Positions 1 through 18,714 of a DNA stretch of 64,000 nucleotides are shown here, one piece after another. How positions within the stretch are numbered: position 1 is the stretch's first letter; each line of letters opens with the position of its first letter. The stretch covers positions 3,554,001 through 3,618,000 of the forward strand of contig NZ_CP070982.1 in NCBI RefSeq assembly GCF_018417595.1. The letters run 5' to 3'. The notes beneath the pieces are model-generated. The model was not told the origin of the DNA and searched no databases. It was given only the letters and a program-made list of their open reading frames with translations. A program made the position numbers and the translations under genes. Origin of the DNA: Pseudomonas entomophila. GTDB taxonomy: Bacteria > Pseudomonadota > Gammaproteobacteria > Pseudomonadales > Pseudomonadaceae.

Positions 1-1343
1 CGCCCACACGCCCTGCTCGGTTTCGTAGGTGTCCAGGGTCAGGTCGAACTGCGCGGTATGGCGCTGCGTCTGGATACCCTCGATGGCCAGCGCACCGAGG
101 TCGGCGGCCGCCTGGCCATCGCCCCTGGCAGTGTTCTGGTGGTTGTAGACCACCTGGAACAGCGGGCTGTGCCCGGCATTGCGTTGCGGGTGCAGGGCTT
201 CGACCAGTTGCTCGAACGGCAGGTCCTGGTGGGCCTGGGCTTCGAGCGCGGCCACCCGCACCTGCGCGAGCAGCGCGCGGAAGCTCGCCTGCGAATCGAC
301 TTCGGCCTTGAGCACCTGGGTGTTGACGAAGAAGCCGATCAGCCCTTCGGTCTCGACCCGGTTGCGGTTGGCCACCGGCACGCCAACGCGGATATCGGCC
401 TGGCCGCTGTAGCGGTGCAACAAGGTCTGGTAGGTGGCCAGCAACAGCATGAACAAGGTCACGCCTTCCTGGCGGGCCAGCGCCTTGAGGCCCTCGACCA
501 GCGGCTGCGGCAGGTCGATGCGCAGCCGCCCGCCCTGGTAGCTGCGCCGCGCCGGGCGCGGCCAGTCGCCTGGCAGTTCCAGCACCGGATGATCATCGCC
601 CAGGCGGGCGGTCCAGTATTTCAATTGCCGCTCGCGCTCGCCGGCCTCCATCCAGTGGCGCTGCCAGATCGCGTAGTCGGCGTACTGCACCTCCAGGGCC
701 GCGGCCTGAGGCTCGCGGCCCTGGCTGCAGGCCGCGTAGGCCTGCACCAGCTCATCGACCATCACCTGGCTCGACCAACCATCGGAGACGATGTGGTGCA
801 GGACCATCACCAGTACGTGGTCCTGCGCATCCAGGCGCAGCAGACGCACCCGCAGCAGGTTGCCGGCGGCCAGGTCGAACAGTGCCGCGCCGTGCTCGTG
901 GATGTAATGTTCGATCCAGGTATCGCGCGCCTCCCTCGCCAACCCGTCGGGCAGCAGGTCCAGCGGCAGGTCCAGCGCCGTGTCGGGGTCGATCACCTGG
1001 GCCAGGCCCTCGCCCTGGTCGACGAAGCGCGTGCGCAGCACGTCGTGGCGCGCCACCAGGGCCGCGAAGCTGCGGCGCAGGGCCGGCACGTCCAGCTCGC
1101 CGCGCAGGCGCAGGGCGGTGGGGATGTTGTAGGCGGCGCTGTCCGGCTCCAGCTGCCAGAGGAACCACTGCCGTTCCTGGGCGTAGGACAGCGGGATGCG
1201 GCTGAAGGCGTCAACCACCCTGGGGATCGGCAGGTTGGCCACCGACACCCCTTCCTCGCTCATCTTTTCCAGGTACAGTTTGCGTTTGTCCAGGGGCAGA
1301 GTGATAAAGCGCTTGGCGATCCTCGAAGCAACACTCTTGTCCA

Positions 1344-1344
<1 letters not shown>
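1..1344 (-). CDS. Non-ribosomal peptide synthetase, 5' part only (condensation domain), cut by the window edge
   Basis: This is the last gene of the NRPS operon seen here; 448 codons are inside the window and the rest lies beyond position 1. The ATG at 1344 shares one base with the TGA of the upstream NRPS (TGATG), which fixes the start. A short docking-like N-terminus (about residues 1-45) precedes an LCL-type condensation domain with the opening motif around residues 50-75 and an intact HHIVSDG catalytic motif near residue 183; the fragment ends close to the end of that domain. By order it should add the residue after Ser. In pyoverdine systems this would lead to the hydroxyornithine-loading end and a thioesterase, but none of that is visible. 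Confidence 0.9.
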
Positions 1345-7858
<6,514 letters not shown>

Positions 7859-7862
<4 letters not shown>

Positions 7863-10800
7863 TCCAGCTCCAGTTCAGTCAGGAAGTCGTGCATGTCACT
7901 CAGGTTTTCTTCGAAGTCTGTATTGAGGTGTGGTGCTATACAGACGGCGTAGTCCTCGAGCGATTTAGCCCTGAACATGGCATCCAGCGGCAGGCTGGCG
8001 CGCAGCACCTGCTGCGCCCTGGCGGTGGCCTGGGTGGCCAGCAGCGAATGGCCCCCCAGTTCGAAGAAGTTGTCGGCAAGGCCAATCTTCTCCAGCTTCA
8101 GTACCTCGGCCCAGATCTGCGCCAGCTGGCATTCCAGCTCGCTGCGCGGCGCCTGGTAGCGCGCCTGGGCCAGGCTGGCGTCCGGCGCCGGCAGCGCCTT
8201 GCGGTCGAGCTTGCCGTTGGGGGTCAGCGGCATGCGCGCCAGCAGCATCAGCTGCGCCGGCACCATGAATGCCGGCAGCGCCTCGCCCAGCGCCGCGCGC
8301 AGGGTCTCGCGCAGTGCCTGCTGGGCTTCGCCCGCCTCCACCAGCGCCGCGTCCGTCGGCACCAGGTAACCCACCAGTTGCGTGCCCAGGCCGGTGTCGC
8401 GGGCCACCACCGCTGCTTCGCGCACTTCGGCGCGGGCCAGCAGTTGCGCCTCGATCTCGCCCAGCTCGATGCGGAACCCGCGGATCTTCACCTGGTGGTC
8501 GGCGCGGCCGATGTATTCCAGCCGGCCCTGGCCGTCGAAGCGCGCCAGGTCGCCGGTGCGGTAGATTCGCTCGCCGTCGGCGAACGGGCTGGCCAGGAAG
8601 CGCTCGGCGGTCAGCCCCGGGCGCTGGTGATAACCCCGCGCCAGGCCTGCGCCGCCGATGTACAGCTCGCCAGCCACGCCCACCGGCACCGGTTGCAGGT
8701 CGGCGTCCAGCACCAGCAGCGCCGTGTTGTCCAGCGGCCGGCCCAGCAGCACCTGCGGGCTGCCCGCGTCCAGGTAGTGCAGCGCCGACCAGATGGTGGT
8801 CTCGGTCGGGCCGTACAGGTTCCACACATGGCCGCAACGCTCGATCAACCGCGCCGCCAGGTCCGGCGCCAGGGCCTCGCCGCCGCACAGCGCCTTGCAC
8901 CCGGCCAGGCTCGCCGCCTGCGGGCTGTCCAGCAGCATCCGCCAGGTCGACGGGGTGGCCTGCACCACGCTGACCCGCTCGGCCGCGATCGCCGCCAGCA
9001 GGGCTTGCGGGTCGCGGGCCGTGGCCCGCTCCACCAGCACGATGCAGGCACCGGCCAGCAGGCTGCCGTACAGTTCCAGCCCGGCGATGTCGAACGACAG
9101 CGAGGTCAGCGACAGCACCCGGTCGCTTGCCTCGATGCCCGGTTGCTTGAGCATGCTGGCCAGGAAGTTCAGCACGCCGTCGTGGCGCACGCCCACGCCC
9201 TTGGGCTTGCCGGTGGAGCCGGAGGTGTAGATCACGTAGGCCAGGTTGCCGGGGGCGGCCAGGTTGGCCAGGTTGTCGCCGTCAAACTCCGCCAGCCAGT
9301 CCTCGCCGGCTTGCAGCTCCAGCGCCGCGACCCCGGCCGGCAGTGCCAGCGCGCCGCGCAGGTGGGCTTGGGTCAGCACCAGTTGCGCGCCGCTGTCCTC
9401 GACCATGTGCGCCAGGCGCTCGGCCGGATATTCCGGGTCCATCGGCACGTAGGCGCCGCCGGCCTTGAGGATCGCCAGCAGGCCCACCACCAGCTCCACA
9501 CCGCGCTCCACGGCGATGCCCACCAGCACGTCCGGGCCCACGCCCGCCGCACGCAGGCGTCGGGCCAGGCGGTTGGCGCGGCGGTTGAGGGTGGCGTAGT
9601 CGAGGGTTTCGCCGGCCACGCTCAGGGCGGGAGCCGCTGGCGTGCGTGCGGCGCTGGCTTCGATCAGTTGGTGCAGGCACTGGTCGTCGGCGAAGGGCAC
9701 CGCCGTGGCGTTCCACGCCTCGACCACTTGCGCCTGTTCATGCGCCGCCAGCAGGCCAAGGCTGCCCAGGCAGCGCTGGTCATCCTCGCAGAACGCCCGC
9801 AACAGGCCTTGCAGGTGGCGGTCCAGCTGCTCGATAGCCACGCGGCCATAAACGTCGCACGCATGGCTGTACTGCAACACCAGGTCCTCGTCCAGGCCTG
9901 CCGACAGCGTCAGGGCATAACTGGTACGTTCGCGCTTGCTCGAATCGCTGAAGCGCAGGCCGGCCGGCGCGCCCTGCTCCAGCGCCGCCGAAACCGGGTA
10001 GTTCTCGAAGATCAGGATGTGATCGAACAAGGCGCCACCGCCCTGCCCGGCCCAGCGCTGGATCTCGTACAGCGGCGTGTGCTCGTGGTCGCGCATGGCC
10101 AGGTTGAGGTCCTGCACCTGGCGCACCCACTGGCCCACGGTCAGCTGTGCCTCGGGTTGGGCGATCACCGGCAGGGTGTTGATGAACAACCCCAGCTGCT
10201 CCTCGATACCCGGCAGTTCCGCCGGGCGCCCCGACACGGTGGCGCCGAAGGCCACGCAATCCTGCTGGGTGTAGCGGCGCAGCAACAACAGCCAGGCGGC
10301 CTGCAGCACGGTGTTGGCGGTGACCTTCTGCTGCCTGGCGAAGGCTTTCAGGCGGGCGGTGTCGGCCACGCCCAGGCGGCTGACGCGCTCGGCAAAGCTG
10401 CCCGGCGCGGCCTCTCGTTCGCTGCCATCGGCCAGCGCGTCTGCCAGCCGGGTAGGCTCCGCCAGTTGGGCCAGGCGGGCTTTCCAGAACGCCTCGCTGG
10501 CGTCCGCCGGCTGGTTCGCCAGCCACCCCAGGTAAGGGCGATAGCTACTGGCCGGCGTTGTGCAATCCTGTCCGGCATAGCGTTGCAGCACCTCGCCCAG
10601 CAAGCGCGAACTGCTCCAGCCGTCCAGCAGGATGTGATGGGTAGTCTGGATCAGATGCCAGTCGTCCTCTCCGGTGCGCACCACCATCAGGCGCAGCAAC
10701 GGTGCCTGGTCGAGCACGAAGGCGCGCGCGAGGTCGTCGGCCGCCAGTGCATTCAGGTTGCTGGCCAGATCGTCGCGGCCGCGCCAGTCATGCCGCTCGC

Positions 10801-13800
10801 AAGGAATCACCAGATGCTTGTGCACCACCTGCAGCGGCTGCTCCAGCCCGTGCTGCCAGTGGAAGCTGGCGCGCAGCACGTCATGCCGGTCGACGCAGGC
10901 CTGCCAGGCCTGGACGAAACGTTCGACATCCAGGCCCTGCACCTGCAGGCGCATCTGGTTGAGGTAGGCGCTGCCGGCCGGTTGGTACAGGCTGTGGAAC
11001 AGCATGCCCTGCTGCATGGGCGTCAAGGGCAGCACGTCGGCGATGGCCGAAGGCGCCACCGGCAAGGCATCGAGCTGTGCCTGGGACAGGCCGGCCAGCG
11101 GGAAGTCCGAAGGCGTGACACCCTCGCCGCCGTCGACGCAGCAATGCTGGATCAGGCTCTGCAAGGCGTCGAGGTAGAGGCCGTTGAGCTGCTCGATGCG
11201 CTCACGGGCGAACATCTGCCCGCTGAACGTCCAGCTCAGCCCCAGGCACCCCTGGTAGACCTGGGCATTGAGCGTCAGCCAGTTGCCCAGGGGCGCGGCG
11301 GCATCGCGGGTGTCGCCACTGGGGCCGGCGCAGGGGTGCAACCAGGCGTCGGCGTCGAAGCCCTGGTCGAGCTGGCCGAGGTAGTTGAAGGTGATGCGCG
11401 GCGCCGGCAAGGCCGCCAGCGCCTGGCGTGTTTCTGACGACGCCAGATGGCGCAGCAGGCCGAAGCCCAGGCCATTGCCGGGTATGGCGCGCAACTGCTC
11501 CTTGACCGCCTTGATGCAGTCACCCGGCGCCATGTGCGGCGTCAGGCGCACCGGATAGAGGCTGGTGAACCAGCCCACGGTGCGCGACAGGTCGATGTCC
11601 TCGAACAGGTCTTCGCGACCGTGCCCTTCCAGGCGCACCAGCACATCGGGGCGTCCGCTCCAACGGTTCACGGCCTGGGCCAGCGCGGCCAGCAGCAGGT
11701 CGTTGATCTGGGTGCGATAGGCGCTACCGGCGGCCTGCAGCAATTCACGGGTCCGCTCCTGGGGCAGTTGCCCAATGACCACCTGGGCGTGACGCTGCGC
11801 CAACGAGCCGGTCGGGTCGTCGCACGGCAGCGCGGCATCGGCGCCCTGCAGGCGCGCCAGCCAACCCGCCAGCTCGCCCTCGACGACCTCGCTGGCGGCA
11901 TGGCCCGCCAGGCGCGTGGCCCAGTCGCGCCAGGCGCTGGTCTTGGCCGGCAAGGCGGCTTCGCGGCCCTCGGCCAACGCCGTGTAAACCTGCTGCAGGT
12001 CCTCCAGCAGGATCCGCCAGGAGACACCGTCGACCACCAGGTGGTGGATCACCAGCAGCAGGCGTTGCTTGCCATCGGCCAGAGTGGCCAGCACGGCGCG
12101 CAACAGCGGCCCTTCGCCAAGGTCGAGGCTGGCTTGGGCCTGTTCGCAACAGGCCTGCAACTGCTCGTCGTTCGCCACATCGTGCTGCCACAGCAGCGGT
12201 TGCTCGTCGAGAGGGCCGTGCCACTGGCGCCAGCCCTCGCCTTCGGCGGCAAACCGCAGGCGCAGGGCGTCATGGTGACGGACCAGGCGCTGCAACGCGC
12301 CTTCCAGCAACCGCGCTTCGAGCCGTCGTTCGGGCTGCAACAGCACGGCCTGGTTCCAGTGGTGCTGCTGGGGGATCCGCCCGTCGAAGAAACCGTGCTG
12401 GATTGGCGTCAGCGGCACCTCGCCCTGCACCGGCCCCTGGTCGATGACCTGGTGCGCCTGTTCGCGCGTGACCAGCGCCAAGGTGGCGATGCTCTGGTGG
12501 GCGAACACATCGCGGGCGGCCAGGTTCAGGCCCGCCTTGCGCGCCCGGCTGACCATCTGGATGGCGATGATCGAGTCGCCGCCCAGCTCGAAGAAGTTGT
12601 CATCGACGCCAATATCATCGCGCCCCAGCACCTGCTGCCAGACCGCCAGCAGGCCCGCTTGCAGCGCATCGCGCGGCGCCTGGCCGGCCGCCTTGGCGCC
12701 GTTCGCCCGCGGCAGTGGCAAGCCACGGCGGTCGAGCTTGCCATTGGCGGTCAGCGGCAGCGCCGCCAGCTCCAGCACATGGGCCGGCACCTGATGCGCC
12801 GAGACGCGCTCGCGCAGGAACGCCTTGAGTGTGTCGGCCGACACCGCCTCGACGCCCTTGGCCACCACATAGGCGACCAGTTGCAGGCCGTTGGCGCCGG
12901 GCTGGCCGACCACCACGCACTCACCCACCGCTGGATGGGCCAGCAGTTGGCGTTCGACTTCGCCGGGCTCGACCCGGTAGCCGCGAATCTTCAGTTGCTG
13001 GTCGGCACGGCCCTGGTAGCGCAGGGCGCCGTCGGCATGTTGGCGCACGCGGTCACCGGTGCGGTACAGGCGTTGCCCGGCCGCGCCGAACGGGTCGGGC
13101 ACGAAACGCTCGGCGGTCTGCCCCGGCTGGCCCAGGTAGCCCCGGGCCAGGCCCGCGCCACCGATGTACAGCTCGCCCTGGCCACCGACCGGCGCCGCGT
13201 TCAAGGCGGCGTCGAGCACATGGGCACGCAGGTTGGGCAACGGCGCACCCAGGGGCGGTGCGGCCTGCACATCGTCGAGCTGGCAGGTGAAGGCGCCGAC
13301 GGTGGTCTCGGTCGGGCCGTAATGGTTGGCCAGGCGGCACTGCGGCGCCAGGGCCTGGATACGTTGCAGCAAGGCGGGCGGGCTGGCCTCGCCGCCGAGC
13401 ACCAGGCAGCGGCGCGGCAGCACGGCGGCATTGTCGCCGGCCAGCAGCGCGCCCAGGTGCGATGGCACGATCTTCAGCGCGTCGACGCCATGCTCGCTCA
13501 TGTAGGTGGCGAACGCCTGGCCGTCGACCGCCGTGTCGGCATCCACCAGGTGCAGGGTGCGGCCCGCCGCCAGGGCGCCGAACAGCACGGTGTGACCGAG
13601 GTCGGCGGCCAGGGTCGAGACCAGCGCCATGCTGCGCACGTCGGCCAGCGGCAGGCGTTGTTCGATACCGTCGAGGTAGTTGGCCAGGGCCCCGTGGCCC
13701 ACGCCCACGGCCTTCGGCCGCCCAGTGGAGCCGGAGGTGAAGATCACATAGGCCAGGTCGTCGCCGAACACGTCGACGGCTGGGGCAGCCTCGACGCGCT

Positions 13801-15673
13801 CCGGGGCTTGCAGGGCGTCGTCCAGCAGGCAGGTGGCGACACCGTCGAATCCGCTGAAGCGTTCGAGCTGGTCGGCAGGCGCCAGGACCAGCTGCGCGCC
13901 GCTGTCTTCAAGCATCTGGCCCAGGCGTTCACGCGGGAACCGTGGGTCGAGCGCCACGTAGCAGGCGCCGGCCTTGAGCACGGCGAGCAGGCCTACCAGG
14001 GTTTCCAGGCGGCGCTCTGCGCTCAGCGCCACCAGCGACCGAGGTGTCAGGCCGCGTTCGACCAGCTGTGCGGCCAGCTGATTGGCGCGGGCGTCGAGGG
14101 CGGCATAGCTCAGCGAGCGCGGGCCGTCGACCAGTGCCAGGCGCTCGGGATGCGCCGCGGCCTGGGCCGCGAAACGCTGGTGCAGCCAGGTGCTGGCCGC
14201 AATGGCCGGTTCGGCCTGCGCGGGCACAGTCGGCGCCTCCAGGCGCAGCGCCTCGATGGCCTGGCCGGGTCCGGCCAGGGCCTGTTCCAACAGCTGCGCC
14301 CAGTGCTGACCAAGGCGCTCGACGGTGGCGGCCTCGAACAGGTCGCAGGCGTACAGCCACGATGCCTTGAGTTGTTCGCCCTGCTCCTCGGTGTTCAGGG
14401 TCAGGTCGAAACGGGCGAACTCGGTGGTCAGCTCCAGCGGTGCCAGTTCGACGCCGGGCAACTGCCAGCTCACGGCCTCGCCACGGCTTGCCTGGTGATT
14501 GAACAGCACCTGGAACAGCGGCGTGCGGTCGAGGCTGCGCTGCGGTTGCAGGGCATCGACCAGGTGTTCGAACGGCAGGTCCTGGTTGGCCTGGGCCTCC
14601 ATCACCCGCTGGCGCACCTGGGCCAGCACCGCGCTGAAGGGCTGGCGGCCGTCCAGTTCGAGCTGCAGCACTTGTGTATTGACGAAGAAACCGATCAGCG
14701 CTTCCACTTCGGCGCGGGTGCGGTTGGCCACCGGCGTGCCGACCCGCACCACCTCGCTGCCGCTGTAACGGAACAACAGCACCTGCAGGCTGGCCAGCAG
14801 CACCATGAACGGCGTGCAGCCATGCTCGCCGGCAACCCGGCGCAGCGACGCGCCCAGGCCATCGGGCAAGGCCACGGCCACGCGCGCCCCCTGCTGCCCG
14901 CGGCGCGCCGGGCGCGGATGATCGAACGGCAGCTCCAGTTCGTCATCCGCCGTACCCAGCCGCTCACGCCAGTAGCCCAACTGGCGCTCGGCCTCGCCGG
15001 CCTCCAGCCACAGGCGCTGCCAGCGGGCGTGGTCGGCGTATTGGATGGCCAGCGGCGCGACGTCGGCCTGGTTCTGGTAGTGCCCCAGCACCTCATTGAC
15101 CAGGATCGGCATCGACCAGGCGTCGGTGACGATGTGGTGGGTACAGAACACCAGCACCCACTCGGCCTTGCCGGTACGCAGCAGGCTGGTGCGCAACAGC
15201 AGGTCGCGCTCCAGGTCGAACGGCCGCGCCGAGCGCTCGGCAATGGCGTCCTGCAGCTGTCGCCCGTCGGCCTGGCGCAGGTCCTGCTCGTCCACCTCGA
15301 CCTCGCGCAGGCCATGGATCACCTGCAGCACGCGCTGCTCGTCCTGGCGGAAGTTGGTGCGCAGCGCCTCGTGGCGCGCCACCAGCGCCCGCAGGCTGCG
15401 CGCCAGGCGCTGGCGGTCGAAGTCACCGCGCACGCGCAGCAACGCCGGCTGGTTGTAGGCGCTGGACTGCGGGTCGAGCTGCCACAGCAGCCACAGGCGT
15501 TGCTGGGCGAACGACGCCTGCACCGGCTGGTCGCCCTCGCGTGCCGGGATCGGCAGCAGGTCGAACGACAGCCCCTGTTCACGCATGCGCCCTTGCAGCG
15601 CTTTCTGCTCCTGCGGGGCCAGGGCGGCGAAGCGCCTGGCCAGGGCCTGCATGCGGTCGGACAGCTGGGTCAT
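7859..15673 (-). CDS. Pyoverdine-type NRPS, two modules (C-A-T-E-C-A-T), predicted D-Asp then Gly
   Basis: A peptide synthetase of 2604 residues. Order: C (HHIVTDA near residue 178), A (FTSGSTG near 645), T of the LGGDS type that precedes epimerases (near 1032), E (HHLVVDGVSW near 1210), DCL-type C (LPLTPMQQG near 1548, HHILLDG near 1680), A (core near 2148) and T (LGGHS near 2538). Specificity residues read DLTKVGHVG(K) for the first A domain, which is the Asp signature, and DILQLGLIW(K) for the second, the Gly signature. The E domain followed by a DCL condensation domain means the Asp should be passed on as the D form. The gene overlaps both neighbours by ATGA. The C-terminal tail after the last T is short and acidic (many Glu and Asp), as expected of a docking segment. 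Confidence 0.94.
8049..9714 (-). repeat. Copy 2 of the 1.67 kb near-identical direct repeat (Gly A-T unit)
   Basis: Partner of 4711-6376, in the same orientation and at an offset of 3338 bases. Sequence beyond both ends differs between the two genes: different condensation domains lie upstream in the coding sense, and different carrier tails lie downstream. The identity is therefore confined to the A domain plus most of the T domain. Confidence 0.93.
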
Positions 15674-18600
15674 ACGTCCTCCACCGCATCGAACAGCGCT
15701 TCCAGGGCGTCGGCCTTGGCGTCGCTGGCGCCGGAGCCGCGGTGTCGCTCGACCTGCTCGGCCAGCAAGGCCACGGTCTCGCCCTCGAAGAACACCCGCA
15801 GCGGCAGGTCCAGGTTCAACTGGGCCTGCACGTGCGAGCGGATCCGCGTGGCCAGCAGCGAGTGGCCGCCCAGGGCGAAGAAGTTGTCGTGCACACCCAC
15901 GCGCTCCAGTTGCAAGGCCTCCTGCCAGATCTGCGCCAGGGTCGCTTCCAGTTCGTTGCGCGGCGCCTGGTATTCGCGGCTCTCGGCCTGCACGGCGGCC
16001 AGCGCGTTGCGGTCGAGCTTGCCGTTGGGGGTCAGCGGCAGGCGTTCGAGGGCGCGCAGGTAGGCTGGCACCATGTATTCCGGCAGCTGTTCACGCAGAC
16101 GCTCCAGGAGTTGGATTTCCACGCCGCCCGCGGCGGTCTCGGCCAGCACCACGAACGCCGCCAGCTGGGCGCCGCCACCGGTCTCGCGCACGACGACTGC
16201 CGCCTCGCGCACATCCGGCAACTGCGCCAGGCGCGCCTCGATCTCGCCCAGTTCGACACGGAAACCACGCAGCTTGAGCTGGAAATCCAGGCGCCCGAGA
16301 TAGTCCAGGGTCGCGTCGGTGCCCGGGCTGACCCGGTCGCCAGTGCGATACAGGCGCTCGCCCGGCGTGCGGGCGAACGGATCGGGCACGAAACGGCTGG
16401 CGGTCAGGCTGGGCCGTTGCAGGTAGCCCCGGGCCAGGCCCGGGCCACCGACGAACAGCTCGCCTTCGCGGCCGAAGCCGACCAGCTCGCCGTCGCGGTC
16501 CAGCACCCGCAGGCGCGCACCGGCAATGGCGCCGCCGATCGAAATGCGCGCGTGAGGCGGTTGCTGCTCCACGGCATGGGCCGAGCACCACACCGCGCTT
16601 TCCGACGGTCCGTATTCGTTGACCAGCAAGGTCTGCGGCAGGCGCTGGTAATGGGCGGCCGGCAGCTCCACCGGGCAGGCCTCGCCGGCCACGATCACGC
16701 AGGCCAGCTCAGGCTGGCGCAGGTATTCGAGGATCTGCGCATAGAACGACGGCAGGGCCAGGAAGTGGCTGATCGCCTCGCCTTCGACCAGCTCGGCCAG
16801 GCGTGCCGGGTCCTTGTGGGTCTCTTCTTCGGGCAGGTACAACGTGCCGCCCTGCCCCAGGGTCCAGAAGATCCCGGCCACGGAACTGTCGAAGGAGAAC
16901 GACGACAGCATCAGGAAGCGACGCAGCGGCGCCTGGTAGAACGCCGCGCGGGCGCGGGTCGAGGCGCAGGCGTTGGCATGGCTGATCATCACGCCCTTGG
17001 GCTTGCCGGTGGAGCCGGAGGTGTAGATCACGTAGGCCAGGTGGTCGGCGCTGATGGGCGCCTGCGGCGCCTCGGCCTGGGCCGGTGGCAGGCCGCCTTC
17101 CAGGGCCAGGCGCTGGACGCCGTCGGCCACTTCGATGCCGTCGGCCAGCGGCCGCAGGGTGATCAGGCTGTGGGCCTTGGCGTCATGCAGCATGAACGAC
17201 AGGCGATCGGCCGGGTAGCTGGGGTCCAGCGGCAGGTAGGCGCCACCGGCCTTGAGAATCGCCAGCAGGGTGACGACGATCTCCACCGAGCGCTCGCCAT
17301 ACACCGCCACCACGCTGTCGGCGCCGACGCCGCGCTGGCGCAGGACGGCGGCCAGGCCGTTGGCACGCTGGTCGAGGGTGGCGTAGTCGAGGGTCTGCTC
17401 GCCCACATGCAGGGCGATGTGCTGCGGCTGCTTGGTCGCTGCCTGCTCGAACAGGCCGTGCAGGGTCTGGCCCGGCACGGCATCCAGCGCGTCAGTGCGG
17501 TCGAAGCGCGCGAGCAGTTGCGCCTGCTGGGCGGCGTCGACCGTGGCCAGGCGCGCCAGGGGTTGGTCGAGGCCCTTGGCCAATGCACCGGCGAAGGTGT
17601 CGAACTGCGCCAGCCAGGCCGCCAGTTGCTCGACGGCATAGCGGCCGGCCGGGCTGGACAGGCGCAACCGTTGCCCATCGACCCGCAGCAACAGCTTCTG
17701 CGCGCGTGGGCAGTCCAGTTCCAGCTGCACACGGCTGTCCGGCGCCTGGTTGCGCAGACCGCAGGCATAGGCCGGCACGGCGGCCTCGCCAAGGTCGGCC
17801 TCGTCGAGGCAATCCAGCCAGGCACGAGCCTGGCTCAGTTGACCTGCCAGGCCGGGCAATTGCTCGCCCAGGCCACGGGTGCTGTCGAAATTCAGCACCA
17901 GCGGCAGTTGCCGGGCGAAATGGCCCAGGGTCTGTTCAAGCTGTTCGTTACGGCCATCGACCTCCAGCCCCAGCACCAGCCCGGGTTGCTGCCCCAGCTC
18001 GGCGAGGAACGCGCCCCACAGCAGGGCCAGGGCGTCTTCGCGCTGGACCTGCGCGGCCGCGACCAGCGCGGCCAGGGCGGCTGCCACGCCATTACCGACC
18101 TGCTCGGCCACCGGTACCTGCGCGCTCGCCTGGCGCCGCTCGAACGGCAGCGGCAGCGGGTGCGCCGCGTTGCTCAGCAGGCCACGCCAGAAGGCCCGGC
18201 CTTCCAGGCCGATGGCCTCCTGCGCGAGGTCACCCTGCCAGGCGGCATAGTCGGCGTACTGCAAGGCATCGAAGGGCTCCAGGGACGCGCCCTGCAGCAG
18301 TTGCCCGAGCTCATCGGCCAGTTGCAGCAGGGCCTGTTCGTCGGCGCTGGCCAGGGCCACGCCGAGCAGCAGCTGACCGGGGCACAGCGCAGCGACCAAC
18401 GGGTATTGCGCCAGGCCCTGGGCCACCCGGTCGCGGGCCTGTTCCAGGCTATCGACCGCCAGCACCTGCAGGCTGGCCTGCGGGTGGATCTCCTGGGCCG
18501 GCAATTTCAGGCCGGGCACCTGCACATAGCGGGTACGCAGTACCTCGTGGCGCTCGCACAGGGTGCGCAGGGCCTGCTCCAGGGCCAGCAGGTTGAGCCC

Positions 18601-18714
18601 GGCGGGGGTTTCCATCAGCAGCCTGGCGGCCAGTGGCTGGCCCTGCCCGGCCTGGAGCACCAGCACCTGTTGCGCCGAGGCCTGGAAGATTTCTGCGGGG
18701 TTGCTGGCGGTCAT
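15670..18714 (-). CDS. NRPS with a degenerate condensation-like (interface-type) domain, A and T; predicted His
   Basis: A 1014-residue protein. About residues 1-430 have a condensation-like layout but no HHxxxDG: the expected place reads ALASADEQ, so the domain is unlikely to form peptide bonds. It is followed by A (YTSGSTG near 562) and T (LGGHS near 946). The A-domain residues read DSALIAEVW(K), close to the bacitracin His signature. The upstream NRPS ends in a spare C domain that could serve as this module's condensation domain. The gene directly follows a SyrP-type hydroxylase gene, overlapping it by ATGA. Non-catalytic C-family 'interface' domains are known to recruit stand-alone beta-hydroxylases in siderophore synthetases. 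I infer that residues 1-430 play that role and that His is hydroxylated on the carrier. Confidence 0.88.
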   Translation of the reverse strand: MTASNPAEIFQASAQQVLVLQAGQGQPLAARLLMETPAGLNLLALEQALRTLCERHEVLRTRYVQVPGLKLPAQEIHPQASLQVLAVDSLEQARDRVAQGLAQYPLVAALCPGQLLLGVALASADEQALLQLADELGQLLQGASLEPFDALQYADYAAWQGDLAQEAIGLEGRAFWRGLLSNAAHPLPLPFERRQASAQVPVAEQVGNGVAAALAALVAAAQVQREDALALLWGAFLAELGQQPGLVLGLEVDGRNEQLEQTLGHFARQLPLVLNFDSTRGLGEQLPGLAGQLSQARAWLDCLDEADLGEAAVPAYACGLRNQAPDSRVQLELDCPRAQKLLLRVDGQRLRLSSPAGRYAVEQLAAWLAQFDTFAGALAKGLDQPLARLATVDAAQQAQLLARFDRTDALDAVPGQTLHGLFEQAATKQPQHIALHVGEQTLDYATLDQRANGLAAVLRQRGVGADSVVAVYGERSVEIVVTLLAILKAGGAYLPLDPSYPADRLSFMLHDAKAHSLITLRPLADGIEVADGVQRLALEGGLPPAQAEAPQAPISADHLAYVIYTSGSTGKPKGVMISHANACASTRARAAFYQAPLRRFLMLSSFSFDSSVAGIFWTLGQGGTLYLPEEETHKDPARLAELVEGEAISHFLALPSFYAQILEYLRQPELACVIVAGEACPVELPAAHYQRLPQTLLVNEYGPSESAVWCSAHAVEQQPPHARISIGGAIAGARLRVLDRDGELVGFGREGELFVGGPGLARGYLQRPSLTASRFVPDPFARTPGERLYRTGDRVSPGTDATLDYLGRLDFQLKLRGFRVELGEIEARLAQLPDVREAAVVVRETGGGAQLAAFVVLAETAAGGVEIQLLERLREQLPEYMVPAYLRALERLPLTPNGKLDRNALAAVQAESREYQAPRNELEATLAQIWQEALQLERVGVHDNFFALGGHSLLATRIRSHVQAQLNLDLPLRVFFEGETVALLAEQVERHRGSGASDAKADALEALFDAVEDV